A stretch of DNA of 64,000 nucleotides, from the NCBI GenBank assembly GCA_038744685.1, contig JBCDMB010000003.1, positions 62,001-126,000 on the forward strand, written 5' to 3'. Source of the DNA: Verrucomicrobiota bacterium (GTDB lineage: Bacteria > Verrucomicrobiota > Verrucomicrobiia > Opitutales > Puniceicoccaceae). The position numbers and the translations under genes are program-made. The notes under the pieces are model-generated. The model saw only the letters and a list, made by a program, of their open reading frames with translations. It was not told the DNA's origin and did no database searches. Positions 26,672-35,566 of this stretch are shown here, in pieces (within the stretch, counting starts at the first letter, position 1; the number at the start of each line of letters is the position of its first letter).

Positions 26672-27436
26672 ATGTGCACGGCTACATGGATGAGCGGGGA
26701 CAGTTTTCGTTACCTCCTTTTCAATCGTGATGAGCAGGTAAGTCGTGAGACCGAGCTGCCCCCGAGCCTTTCAGAGCCTGCTCACATGCCGAGATACCTT
26801 GCACCCCACGATCCGAAAGGAGGAGGAACGTGGATTTGCGCAAACGAGTACGGTTTGGTCGCAGCTGTCTTGAATCCCTACGAAAAAGACGTGGGAAGCC
26901 CCGAAAAGGAAGTAGAACCCGCCACCAGCAATTTCACCAGTCGTGGCGTATTGCCATTAGTGGCAGTGGGCAGCAAACGAATCGACGATGCCGCCGATGC
27001 CATTGAAAGCACGGTTGCGAAGGGCGCCTTCCGCCCATTCCTCCTTCTCCTCATGTCCGGAGATCGCCCAGCGGAAGATACAAGTATGGCATGGGATGGA
27101 CAGAGACTATCCTACCAGAAATTATTCGATTTTCGACAACCTCTCACAACCTCCTCCTTCGAGAGTGGCTCGGTTATCGCGCACCGCCGGAAGCTGTACC
27201 AAGACCTCTCGGTCGGTGATCCTAAGCTCCATGAGCTTCTTGATTTCCACTCCATCTTTGACCACTCGAATCCTGCATTCGGACCTGCCATGGTCCGCGA
27301 GGATGCCACCACCCGTTCACTCTGCACGGTCAAAGTTGGAACATCCGAGGTTGTGATGAGGCACCAGTTTTTCGATCCGACCACCACCCAGTTTTTGGCC
27401 CCATCAGAAGTCCGTTTGCGACGCAAAATACTCTAA
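26672..27436 (+). CDS. NRDE family (TANGO2-like) protein
   Basis: The 254-residue protein begins MCTATW, placing a Cys directly after the start as in this Ntn-hydrolase-like family. It contains the family's name motif in LLFNRDEQ (residues about 17-24) and the DPKGGGTWICANEYGLVAAVLN block. TANGO2-like proteins are cytosolic and have been linked to haem handling and lipid metabolism in other organisms; the bacterial role is uncertain. GGGGG 7 bases before ATG 26672 supports the start. It lies between the DinB-like gene and the three-domain fusion gene, both within 25 bases. Confidence 0.85.
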   Translation: MCTATWMSGDSFRYLLFNRDEQVSRETELPPSLSEPAHMPRYLAPHDPKGGGTWICANEYGLVAAVLNPYEKDVGSPEKEVEPATSNFTSRGVLPLVAVGSKRIDDAADAIESTVAKGAFRPFLLLLMSGDRPAEDTSMAWDGQRLSYQKLFDFRQPLTTSSFESGSVIAHRRKLYQDLSVGDPKLHELLDFHSIFDHSNPAFGPAMVREDATTRSLCTVKVGTSEVVMRHQFFDPTTTQFLAPSEVRLRRKIL

Positions 27437-27445
27437 CTGACTGAA

Positions 27446-30046
27446 GTGAATCGAAAATCGATAACCAATTTCCGGCGGTGGCTTTATCTTTTGCTCATCG
27501 CCTACGCCTTCCTTCTTATTGTTTCCCACCTAAAGAGAAGTCTTTCTCCCGTAGAGGTAGAGCCGGCAGAATCTCAGCAGCTCTTTACCGCAAGAGGTTT
27601 TGGAAAAGATAGTGGGAAGGAAATGGGAATCACCTATCTCGACTACGGTCCTCCGGATGGAATCCCCCTTCTTTTGGTTCATGGCAGTCCAGTCGGGTCG
27701 TCCGTTTTCAACAATCTGGTGAAAGAACTACCCAACGACTTTCGTATCATTGCACCTGATCTCCCAGGGCACGGGCACTCTACCGTCGATGTGTCCGATG
27801 GTTCTTTTCTCGCGGACGCCGATTACCTTCATCAACTGCTTGAACACCTGGGTCTCTCTTCCGTAAACGTCGTTGCCTATAGCCGCGGTGGTGGGCCGGC
27901 TCTTCAGTTAATCGATCAATATCCAGAGTCGGTCCAAAGTCTTGTTCTCCTCTCGTCGATTGGGGTGCAGGAACTTGAGCTCCTTGGGAACTACACGCTC
28001 AACCACGCCCTTCACAAGCTGCAGTACGCACTTCTCGTCCTAATCGAAGAGCTCACACCCCACTTTGGATATCTCGACAACGCCATTCTCAATTCTGACT
28101 ACGCCCGCAGTTTCGCGGACGCGGATCAACGTCCCCTCCGGGAAATAATGGAGGCAGTCGACGTGCCCACCCTCATCCTTCATGGAAAGAACGACGCCTT
28201 TGTCCCTCTCGCCGCAGCCAAGGAGCACCATCGCATTATTCCTCACAGTGAGAGCAAAACCATTTCCGGTGGACACATTGTTCTTGTCCAAAAGGCAGGA
28301 GAAGTCGCTCATCACATCGAGGATTTTGCTCGCCGGTCAGAGTCAGGTATCGCCAAAGTTCGCGGAGAAGCATCGCCAGAACGTCTATTACAGGCAGTAG
28401 ACAGCGGAAGCGCTCAAACCGCGATCGCTACTACCCGTGGAGGACTCCTCTTCTTATCTCTCATCATTATCCTGGCAACGTTTGTTACTGAAGACTTCAC
28501 CTGTATCATCGCCGGAATCCTCGCTGCCGCCGGCACGATTCCGTTTTGGGTTGCGGTTTCTGCTTGTTTCATAGGTATCTTCGTCGGCGACCTCATTATC
28601 TTCTATTTGGGTCGATGGTTTGGAGCCAAGGCGGTCCGTCGCGCCCCTCTCCGTTACTTCTTGACCGAAGAAAGGCTTGCGTTCGCAACGACCTGGTTCG
28701 AAAGGCGGGGAGCTACAGTAATCATCACGAGTCGCTTTATCCCCGGAACCCGACTGCCTATCTACTTTGCAGCAGGAACAGCTCACGCCGACACCGCCAA
28801 GTTCCTCTTTTACTTCTTCATTGCAACTGCAATCTGGACCCCACTTTTGGTCGGTCTGGCAACCCTGCTCGGAAATCCTATCCTTCAGTTTTTTTCCCAC
28901 TTCGAGGAATGGGCTCTCCCCGGGTTAATCGGCCTAATTCTCTTTATCGCCTTCCTTCTCAGGTATGTAGTTCCCCTGTTTACCCACAGGGGGAGGCGTC
29001 TCATTTACGGACGATGGAAACGCAAGGTCAGATGGGAATTCTGGCCGCGTTGGATTTTTTACCCTCCTGTGGTTCTTTGGGTGATCTGGCTCGGGATTCG
29101 CTTCCGGCGCCCTTCTCTTTTTACTGCCTCCAATCCGGCAATGGAAGCGGGAGGTATCGCCTTTGAATCCAAAACCGTGATCGACCGTGAACTACGAAAG
29201 GGAGCTGGTCAGGTTGCGAAGACACTCGCCCTATCGACGAACTCGGAAGTCGAAAAGAAGGTGGAAGATATCCGAGCATTCCAACAGACACTCTCTTCAC
29301 CGTTTCCGCTTGTCCTCAAACCTGACTTTGGCGAACGAGGGGACGGCGTGCGAATCGTCTCAAATGAAGAAGAACTAGAGACAGTCGTGAATCAAGACGA
29401 AGAGCTGGCACTAGCCCAGGAGTTCATTCCCGGATTGGAGTTTGGAGTTTTTTTCGAAAAAGCTGAATCTGAGAAGACAGGTAGAGTTACCTCAATTACC
29501 CGGAAAATTCATACCTCAGTCTTGGGAGACGGACGACGGACTTTGGACGAGTTGATTCTCGATGACCCTCGAGCCGTCCTATCCTACCCGTACTTTCGAA
29601 AAGCACACAGACACCGACTCATTACCATCCCAGAAGAAGGTGAGACGGTGGAACTAGCTACCTTGGGCTCCCATTGCCGTGGAAGTCTTTTTCTCGATGG
29701 ACAGGATCTACTCACGCCTTCGCTAACGAAGGCCATAAACAAGATTTTTGAAGGAACAAGTGGGCTTTGCTTTGGCCGAATGGACGTCAAATGTCCAAAC
29801 GAAGATGATTTTCGAAGCGGTGAGAACATCGTTGTCCTTGAGTTCAATGGCGTGACCTCAGAATCGACTCACATCTATGATCCGACACACTCGCTCTGGT
29901 ATGCCTACAGGGTCATTTTCTCTCAATGGAAGCGTGCATTTAACGTTGCAGATCTAAACGAAAAGGCAGGAGCTGAGCGTTGGTCTTCCACGAGAACCCT
30001 TCGCCTCCTATGGCGAGCTCTTTTAGGAATCGCGCCTGAGAAATAA
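27446..30046 (+). CDS. three-domain fusion: alpha/beta hydrolase, DedA-type membrane domain, ATP-grasp
   Basis: The 866-residue protein opens with a transmembrane anchor (WLYLLLIAYAFLLIVSHL). An alpha/beta hydrolase (about 65-290) follows with oxyanion HGSPVG, Ser in AYSRGG (about 145), Asp in GKNDAF (about 249) and His in SGGHIV (about 276). Next is a DedA/VTT-type multispan region (about 325-520) with the conserved SRFIPGTRLP (about 431). The C-terminal third (about 590-850) is an ATP-grasp-like ligase: VLKPDFGERGDGV, AQEFIPGLEFGVF, and the metal-binding VLEFNG near 799. The start is GTG 27446, 9 bases after the NRDE gene stops. The combination suggests lipid-linked acyl or amino-acid ligation at the membrane, which is inference. 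Confidence 0.85.
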   Translation: MNRKSITNFRRWLYLLLIAYAFLLIVSHLKRSLSPVEVEPAESQQLFTARGFGKDSGKEMGITYLDYGPPDGIPLLLVHGSPVGSSVFNNLVKELPNDFRIIAPDLPGHGHSTVDVSDGSFLADADYLHQLLEHLGLSSVNVVAYSRGGGPALQLIDQYPESVQSLVLLSSIGVQELELLGNYTLNHALHKLQYALLVLIEELTPHFGYLDNAILNSDYARSFADADQRPLREIMEAVDVPTLILHGKNDAFVPLAAAKEHHRIIPHSESKTISGGHIVLVQKAGEVAHHIEDFARRSESGIAKVRGEASPERLLQAVDSGSAQTAIATTRGGLLFLSLIIILATFVTEDFTCIIAGILAAAGTIPFWVAVSACFIGIFVGDLIIFYLGRWFGAKAVRRAPLRYFLTEERLAFATTWFERRGATVIITSRFIPGTRLPIYFAAGTAHADTAKFLFYFFIATAIWTPLLVGLATLLGNPILQFFSHFEEWALPGLIGLILFIAFLLRYVVPLFTHRGRRLIYGRWKRKVRWEFWPRWIFYPPVVLWVIWLGIRFRRPSLFTASNPAMEAGGIAFESKTVIDRELRKGAGQVAKTLALSTNSEVEKKVEDIRAFQQTLSSPFPLVLKPDFGERGDGVRIVSNEEELETVVNQDEELALAQEFIPGLEFGVFFEKAESEKTGRVTSITRKIHTSVLGDGRRTLDELILDDPRAVLSYPYFRKAHRHRLITIPEEGETVELATLGSHCRGSLFLDGQDLLTPSLTKAINKIFEGTSGLCFGRMDVKCPNEDDFRSGENIVVLEFNGVTSESTHIYDPTHSLWYAYRVIFSQWKRAFNVADLNEKAGAERWSSTRTLRLLWRALLGIAPEK

Positions 30047-30491
30047 AGAGATTCTTCCCGATGTTGTAGCAGCGAAAAGTGTTGGATACTCCGGAAGCCG
30101 GATCAATCCATTGATCCGAAACGGTGGCAACCTCCCTAAATTTGGTGTTACAGAAAAAAAGACAGACCCGGATGCGCCGATGGGATGTTCTTTCCTTCGA
30201 AAACCAGGTGGGTGCTCTCCTTGAAGGCTTTGTCTTCCGATGGGCGGCTTGACAGCACCTTCTCGGGTTCGAGCTCCCTTTTTGATAGAGTAAGGAAAGA
30301 AACGGTTTTAAGGCCGAACGCTCCAGGAATGTCTTGGACTCCAAGCAAACACGCAAAATCATGGAGTGCAAGTTCTGACCTCAGACCAGAAACTCCTTCA
30401 TCTTCGGATTTCAAATTCGACGACCTGAACGCAGTTTTGGTTGACCTCCCCACTCCGGGTGGACAATCCTCACCGCTTTCCTCAAAGGAAT
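30047..30491. other. intergenic stretch, possibly a decayed minus-strand gene
   Basis: There is no convincing gene in 445 bases. A minus-strand frame at 30148-30453 (101 codons, GTG start) has a protein-like middle (FACLLGVQDIPGAFGLKTVSFLTL) but no recognisable family and no clear ribosome site, so it may be a gene remnant. A plus-strand frame over the same bases runs into the tRNA and is a shadow. Confidence 0.3.
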
Positions 30492-30567
<76 letters not shown>

Positions 30568-30629
30568 CTTTCGGGTCTACATCAAAGTCTGAGCGACATG
30601 AACTCTTGGTTCCCTGGAGGATCCTAAAG

Positions 30630-30800
30630 ATGGATGAAGCACGCTTACAAATTCTCAATTCACAGCAGGTTCTCTCAGCAACAACGCTCCGCAATCCAGT
30701 TACATCCGGCGGTTGGCAAATCACTGCAAAGACCGATTTCGGTGCTTTTATACCACTTGAGAGAATTTTTGAGACTTTAAGTATTACCCAACAAATTTAA
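30630..30800 (+). CDS. possible 56-residue hypothetical protein
   Basis: A short frame begins at ATG 30630 with GGAGG 9 bases upstream and ends at TAA 30798-30800. The product (starting MDEARLQILNSQQ, ending TLSITQQI) has no signal peptide, membrane helix or known motif. It follows tRNA-Phe on the same strand. It could be a real small gene or a fragment; the ribosome site is the only support. Confidence 0.3.
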   Translation: MDEARLQILNSQQVLSATTLRNPVTSGGWQITAKTDFGAFIPLERIFETLSITQQI

Positions 30801-30864
30801 GATCGCCTGAACCTGGGAGCCTCTTCAAAGATGCCTATTTTAGTGTGGTCGATCTATATTCGTG

Positions 30865-31773
30865 ATGTCCGAGCCTTTTGACGTAGTTGTTATTGGTGGT
30901 AGCTTTGCCGGCCTTTCAGCTGCAATGCAAGTAGCGCGCTCCAGGCGCAGTGTTTTAGTTCTGGATACCGGAAAATCCAGAAATCGTTTTGTAACGAGGG
31001 CTCATGGACTTGTTGGCTTTGATGGCCAACTCCCCAAAAATATCTTACAACAATTCCGTGATGAACTGATGGCTTACCCTTCGGTGTCACTGGCTAGTCT
31101 TGAAATAAAGCAAGCTTGCAAGAAGAGAAGCGGATTTGAGCTCCTTGCTGAAACGGGAGAGGCGTTTCTTACGAAAAGAGTTATTTTGTCTTTCGGCATA
31201 GTGGATCGACTTCCCGATGTGCCGGGTTTGCCTGAGTTGTGGGGGAAACAGGTCTTTCACTGCCCTTACTGCAACGGATACGAGGCAAGAGACCAAAGGC
31301 TTGGCGTCTTGGCGACTCAACCCTCCTCCTTGGAACAGGCCACAATGCTATTAGAATGGAGTAGTAAAGTTAATCTGTTCACCAACGAGATACTGCCGTT
31401 AGATGGCAGCGAGCGGCAACAAGTTTTGGACCAAGGGATTGTTATAAACGATACCAAGGTCGCTTCTCTGGAAACCGCTGGTGACCATCTGACGGCAGTC
31501 TCACTTACCGATGGAAGCAGCGTCCAGACCGACACTCTTTTCACCCTAACCAATACGACACTGTCGAACAATCTCGCCGAACAACTTGGATGCGATATTG
31601 AAGAGGGACCGTTTGGTCCGTTTATTTCGGTGGACCCCTACAACCAGGAAACTTCTATCTCTGGCGTTTATGCGGCAGGAGATATCACCCGATCCTTCCA
31701 TAAGTTGTCTTTCGCCATTGCTGACGGAAATCTAGCTGGGGTTAGCGCGCATAAATCATTGGTTATGGGTTGA
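30865..31773 (+). CDS. thioredoxin-reductase-like FAD/NAD(P)-dependent oxidoreductase
   Basis: The flavoprotein of about 302 residues has an N-terminal FAD-binding Rossmann motif (VVVIGGSFAGLSAA), a redox-type CxxC in VFHCPYCNGYE, and the C-terminal FAD motif GVYAAGDITRSFHKLSFAIADG. The second nucleotide-binding motif is degenerate (RLGVLATQPSSLEQA), as in the short TrxR-like group that differs from true TrxB. It probably reduces a disulphide or small thiol partner. ATG 30865 is preferred over the preceding GTG 30862. No thioredoxin or glutaredoxin gene adjoins it. Confidence 0.87.
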   Translation: MSEPFDVVVIGGSFAGLSAAMQVARSRRSVLVLDTGKSRNRFVTRAHGLVGFDGQLPKNILQQFRDELMAYPSVSLASLEIKQACKKRSGFELLAETGEAFLTKRVILSFGIVDRLPDVPGLPELWGKQVFHCPYCNGYEARDQRLGVLATQPSSLEQATMLLEWSSKVNLFTNEILPLDGSERQQVLDQGIVINDTKVASLETAGDHLTAVSLTDGSSVQTDTLFTLTNTTLSNNLAEQLGCDIEEGPFGPFISVDPYNQETSISGVYAAGDITRSFHKLSFAIADGNLAGVSAHKSLVMG

Positions 31774-32156
31774 CCACTTGATCTTCATCTCTGAGCCCCT
31801 TTCAAATCATCGGTTAGTTGCACGAATTCAAAGCCAAGGGTCACTCTCTTGACTCAATTATACCCAGTTATTTCCATGGCCGGATGGCCTCGGAGATGCT
31901 GGCTTTGAGATTGAAAACATTCAGTCCACCCGAGACAGCCGAAGCGAACCGCTCGAATTGTTGCTTTCGGAAAAGTGGTAATTTCCAGTCAAAATGATTG
32001 CTCAAAAGCTCGATAGCCCATTGAAAACAGGAATTTGAAGATCAATGAGTCGAAACGGGGAGAATCACTGGAGATAAGAACTTCGAAGATGGAAATTTCT
32101 CACATCGACACTCTTTGTAGAATCGTGCCCATCAGGAGCAGAAAGAAGTCCGACAG
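31774..32156. other. intergenic region with a probable gene remnant
   Basis: The stretch is 383 bases without an intact gene. A 42-codon frame with no start, ending at a TAA near 31980, reads like the C-terminus of a methyltransferase-type protein (LGDAGFEIENIQSTRDSR, then EPLELLLSEKW). It is preceded by an in-frame stop, so it looks like the tail of a decayed gene. Nothing else is recognised. Confidence 0.3.
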
Positions 32157-32162
32157 TTGCCC

Positions 32163-32867
32163 ATGACCGTCTCGGTAGTCATTCCCATCTTTAACGAGAA
32201 AGACACTTTGGGAAAAATTGTTTATCAAGTCTGCGCCGTGGATGGTTTGTCTCTAAAAGAGATCATACTTGTCGATGATTGCTCTACAGACGGAACTCGA
32301 GAGATTCTCGAGTCAGGTTTTTCAGAACCTGTTTTCAAAAAAGTATATCATGGGAAAAACGAGGGTAAGGGTGCGGCCCTCCGAACAGGATTCCGCCAGG
32401 CAACAGGTGATATTATTGCGATACAGGACGCAGACTTGGAGTATGACCCGTCAGAGCTGCCCAGACTGATAGGGCCGATTGAAGAAGGAAAGGCCGATGT
32501 AGTCTTTGGTTCTAGATTCACAGGTGCGGGGCCTCACCGAGTCGTGTTTTACTGGCACATGATTGCCAATCGGTTTCTCACGATGTTGTGTAATATGCTG
32601 ACCAACATTAACCTCACCGATATGGAGTGCTGCTACAAACTATTTCGCCGTGAAGTGCTCGCACGCATTCAAATCGAAGAAAACAGATTTGGTGTAGAGC
32701 CTGAGTTGGTCGCCAAAACCGCTCGTTTGGGAGTCCGGATTTTTGAAGTTGGAATTTCTTATTACGGGAGGACCTATGAAGAGGGAAAGAAAATTGGGTG
32801 GAAAGACGGTGTGCGTGCTGTCATCTCTATATTTAAATACGGGCTTATCCAGCGGGTGCAAAAGTGA
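32163..32867 (+). CDS. family 2 glycosyltransferase (DPM1/polyprenyl-phosphate type)
   Basis: The soluble GT-A glycosyltransferase of about 234 residues begins [14 protein letters not shown] and has [13 protein letters not shown] and the [20 protein letters not shown] block. The metal-binding DAD is in [11 protein letters not shown], and [14 protein letters not shown] lies near the acceptor site. No membrane helix is present. This matches dolichol- or polyprenyl-phosphate mannosyl/glucosyl transferases. The frame also offers TTG 32157, but ATG 32163 is the likelier start. It is an isolated gene between a remnant region and a minus-strand operon. Confidence 0.87.
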   Translation: MTVSVVIPIFNEKDTLGKIVYQVCAVDGLSLKEIILVDDCSTDGTREILESGFSEPVFKKVYHGKNEGKGAALRTGFRQATGDIIAIQDADLEYDPSELPRLIGPIEEGKADVVFGSRFTGAGPHRVVFYWHMIANRFLTMLCNMLTNINLTDMECCYKLFRREVLARIQIEENRFGVEPELVAKTARLGVRIFEVGISYYGRTYEEGKKIGWKDGVRAVISIFKYGLIQRVQK

Positions 32868-32937
32868 GGCACCTCAGTAGAGTCAAAGACCATACTCAGA
32901 AACAACCGCACCCTCTAGCACAGGTCCGCGTCAACCA

Positions 32938-33726
32938 TTAGCTCGGCAGATACCTCCCAACCCGGTCTAGAACATGGCCAATGCCATCAGCCAATGGAAT
33001 CAATCCTTCGACTTGAACTGACCCGAGAGCTACCCCTGCATGGGCGTCCGTCTTCCGGGTAAGAATTTCCATCGCTACTTTTGCAGAAGAAAACTTTACA
33101 ACTGCATCGGCTCGAATTTCACGCTCCAGCCCTCTTCGAGGAATAAGTCCATCCCCTGTCTTTTCAATGGTTGCTGCAAGATCCTCTCCATCGACGAGAA
33201 AACTTACCGTTCCATTCGGACACTGCTCCAAAATTGTTCTAGCCCATGAATCGCCGCGCCCTATCTCGGCGATTGAGAACAGCGCTGTCGCCAGCGCCAA
33301 GCGAACGTGTAAAATGCGGAAGGCAGGGTCCTCAAGCGACTTTCCTTTCGGCTTAAGAAGTGACTGGAAACGGAGAAACAAACGTAATAGTCGAAAAAGG
33401 TATATCGGCCTGGACCAACCTCGATACACGATAGGAAGCGCAAAACCTCCACGGATGAAACGCACCGTGTTCTCAACTGACCCTAGTCCGATCAGAATCA
33501 CAGGCTCGTCTTTCGCAGAACTACCCCATCGGACCTGTCCGTCTTCAACATGCAAGTAGGCAGAATCGCCAGCAGAGTTAGTAAACTGAATGGAGCCTTT
33601 GCTTGATCCCAGTATCCGTGCAGCCTCCGGGTCGAATTTGATGAAATCTTCGAAAGACGGAAGGATCCCGCGAAAAAAAAGACCCGCACAAACCTCAAGG
33701 TCGGGAACGGAGGATTCGGCAATCAC
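32938..33726 (-). CDS. protein with two SCP2-like sterol/lipid-carrier domains
   Basis: The 262-residue protein is built from two halves that each resemble the SCP2 fold. The first has GSIQFTNSAGDSAYLHVEDGQVRWG followed by PVILIGLGSVENTVRFIRGG. The second has GTVSFLVDGEDLAATIE and later AVVKFSSAKVAMEILTRKTDAHAGVALGSVQVEG. A basic helix-rich stretch (WSRPIYLFRLLRLFLRFQSL) lies between. SCP2 domains bind hydrophobic ligands. Its GTG start overlaps the stop of the upstream glycolipid-synthase-type glycosyltransferase by 4 bases, suggesting a joint role in lipid handling. The assignment is by pattern only. Confidence 0.55.
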   Translation of the reverse strand: MIAESSVPDLEVCAGLFFRGILPSFEDFIKFDPEAARILGSSKGSIQFTNSAGDSAYLHVEDGQVRWGSSAKDEPVILIGLGSVENTVRFIRGGFALPIVYRGWSRPIYLFRLLRLFLRFQSLLKPKGKSLEDPAFRILHVRLALATALFSIAEIGRGDSWARTILEQCPNGTVSFLVDGEDLAATIEKTGDGLIPRRGLEREIRADAVVKFSSAKVAMEILTRKTDAHAGVALGSVQVEGLIPLADGIGHVLDRVGRYLPS

Positions 33727-34973
33727 GGGGCCAGGGATCTCAGTTTACTCAGAATGTCCAACGGGTGTTTTTCAGGTCGCACCGTGTTCATTGCTCCAAC
33801 GACTTCATCCCGTTTAGCAGGCTCCTGAATCCATTCTTTGATGATCGTAGGTAAATGGTGCGTCCTCTGAAGGAGTGATCCGATACCATTCTTACGACAG
33901 TACTTTACCGTAATACATTCCTGCGGCATGACTCCTCCAACTCCGTTGAATATCAAAGGACAACGAGTCAAAATTGCCTCACTAGTCGTTCCCGTTCCAG
34001 AACGGGCAACTACCGCCGATGCGCCAGAGAGCAATCTACTCATCTTTTCGTAATAAGGAATGGGTCGAACCGGAAGTAGGGGGTGATTTTCCTGCCAACG
34101 ACGAATCTCTGCAATAGTTTCGGTCTTCCGTCCACAAAGTGCCACTACCTGCGGATAGACTTTGGCTTCGTAGAGAGAATTCAATGCTCTGATGTGATTG
34201 TTCGCCCCGTTGGCTCCGGTTCCGAGCACGAGAACGAAACGGTCCCCGTCAAAACCAAACTCATCACGGAGATATCGGGCCTTCTCCTCATCCGAAAACG
34301 GCTTCTTGTAGAACGCTGGATCAAGAAGGAAACCTCCGACCCAATTGCGATCGTCTCCCAATCCATGAACCGAAGCCGCATTGCAAACCTCTTCAACAGC
34401 TCCTATAAATAGGTCAGCTTTAGGGTTTACCCAATGGCGACTAAATCCATATCCATCCGACAGTTCTCCGCAGTAAGTCACACACTTCAACGTCCGACCG
34501 GGCAAAGCCCATTTTGCCAAGTCAAAGAAGCCATGATTCAGGTGAGCGTGTGTACTAACGATAATGTCAGGCTCCACTTTACGCACTCTTTCAGTGAAGC
34601 GGTCTCTTCCCCAAATCTTGTCACCAGAGTCGTGCAGTGATGCGTGCTCGAGAAAGTTAAAGTAAACGTGATGTAGCTTTGGCCAAAACTGCTGAATCCG
34701 ATTGTACAACTTTACCCCAAAATCGTAAAGCCCGTGAGTATCCTCTAATGCTTGATGAATCTCAACCTTAAGGCCGAAACGGCTACCTTCATCCGTTTCG
34801 GACCAAGCCTTGAGCGCTCGGGCTCTCATGTCGTGACCACCGCCTGTACTCGAGGTTAGCACGAGCACCCTTCGAGGCGGGAGAGAGTGATCCGGCACCC
34901 GGGTGAGCGGGGAATCCCTATTCTCTCGTGCCTCTGTCTCTTGATCCTCTGATAGACTCACTGCACCACGCAC
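33723..34973 (-). CDS. MGDG synthase/MurG-type glycosyltransferase
   Basis: The 416-residue GT-B enzyme has an N-terminal acceptor-binding domain with VLTSSTGGGHDMRARAL (the Gly-rich loop of MGDG synthases and processive diacylglycerol glucosyltransferases) and STHAHLNHGFFDLAKW. The C-terminal donor-binding domain has VLGTGANGANNH and ARSGTGTTSEAILTRCPLIFNGVGG. It should transfer a sugar to a diacylglycerol-type lipid at the inner membrane face. It is transcribed with the SCP2-like gene (4-base overlap). Galactose or glucose as donor cannot be told from the sequence. Confidence 0.88.
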   Translation of the reverse strand: MRGAVSLSEDQETEARENRDSPLTRVPDHSLPPRRVLVLTSSTGGGHDMRARALKAWSETDEGSRFGLKVEIHQALEDTHGLYDFGVKLYNRIQQFWPKLHHVYFNFLEHASLHDSGDKIWGRDRFTERVRKVEPDIIVSTHAHLNHGFFDLAKWALPGRTLKCVTYCGELSDGYGFSRHWVNPKADLFIGAVEEVCNAASVHGLGDDRNWVGGFLLDPAFYKKPFSDEEKARYLRDEFGFDGDRFVLVLGTGANGANNHIRALNSLYEAKVYPQVVALCGRKTETIAEIRRWQENHPLLPVRPIPYYEKMSRLLSGASAVVARSGTGTTSEAILTRCPLIFNGVGGVMPQECITVKYCRKNGIGSLLQRTHHLPTIIKEWIQEPAKRDEVVGAMNTVRPEKHPLDILSKLRSLAP

Positions 34974-35007
34974 CTCATACCCGTCGCTGGCCGCATCTTT
35001 GATTCCA

Positions 35008-35517
35008 TCATTTCAGCAGCCGCTTCTTCTTCTCTTTTTTTCGCAGCATCTTCTTCAGCTTGGACCGGTCTGCCTCATTGACGATAAATCCGACGCAGTC
35101 TTTCGTGCCGCACTTACAAGGATGGTCCAGCGCGCTTTCCAAAGCATATCCGTAGTCGAAAGTTAATTCCTCTCCCGGAAGAATCTCCCGAAGAGCCACA
35201 AACCAGATCCTTCCCCGGTAGTTGACCGCTTCACAATTAGGTTCGCAGCTATGGTTTGCAAAACGGGCTACGTTTCCGGGCTTATTTCCATCGAGGTCGT
35301 ATTTCTTATTTAACTCAAAAATATACACCTGACCCGAACCATTTTTTTTGCCTTTTGCGTCCTGGGAAATCGCACGCTTTTCCGATTCCGCCTTGGTGAT
35401 TTTCTCACCTCGATATTCGATTACATACTCGCCTTCGTCGATCAAACGGCGCGAGTACAAGCCTCGATTGTGAATCGAAGACTTGCGCACCACGTAGGGA
35501 CGCGACTTGTTGCTCAT
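35008..35517 (-). CDS. SET-domain protein-lysine methyltransferase
   Basis: The 169-residue protein is almost entirely a SET domain. Visible blocks are SSIHNRGLYSRRLIDEGEYVIEYRGE, the S-adenosylmethionine and knot motif RFANHSCEPNCEA, the catalytic ELTFDYGYALE, and a post-SET Cys segment (PCKCGTKDCVGFIV). The C-terminus is a basic tail (SKLKKMLRKKEKKKRLLK). It transfers methyl groups to lysine, but the bacterial target is unknown. The Cys-rich post-SET motif is of the eukaryote-like kind and suggests ancient transfer. It lies alone between the glycosyltransferase and the pseudopilins. Confidence 0.9.
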   Translation of the reverse strand: MSNKSRPYVVRKSSIHNRGLYSRRLIDEGEYVIEYRGEKITKAESEKRAISQDAKGKKNGSGQVYIFELNKKYDLDGNKPGNVARFANHSCEPNCEAVNYRGRIWFVALREILPGEELTFDYGYALESALDHPCKCGTKDCVGFIVNEADRSKLKKMLRKKEKKKRLLK

Positions 35518-35566
35518 TCAGAACCAAAAATGATTTGGCTCACCGCGGGCAACTCGAAAACAGAGA

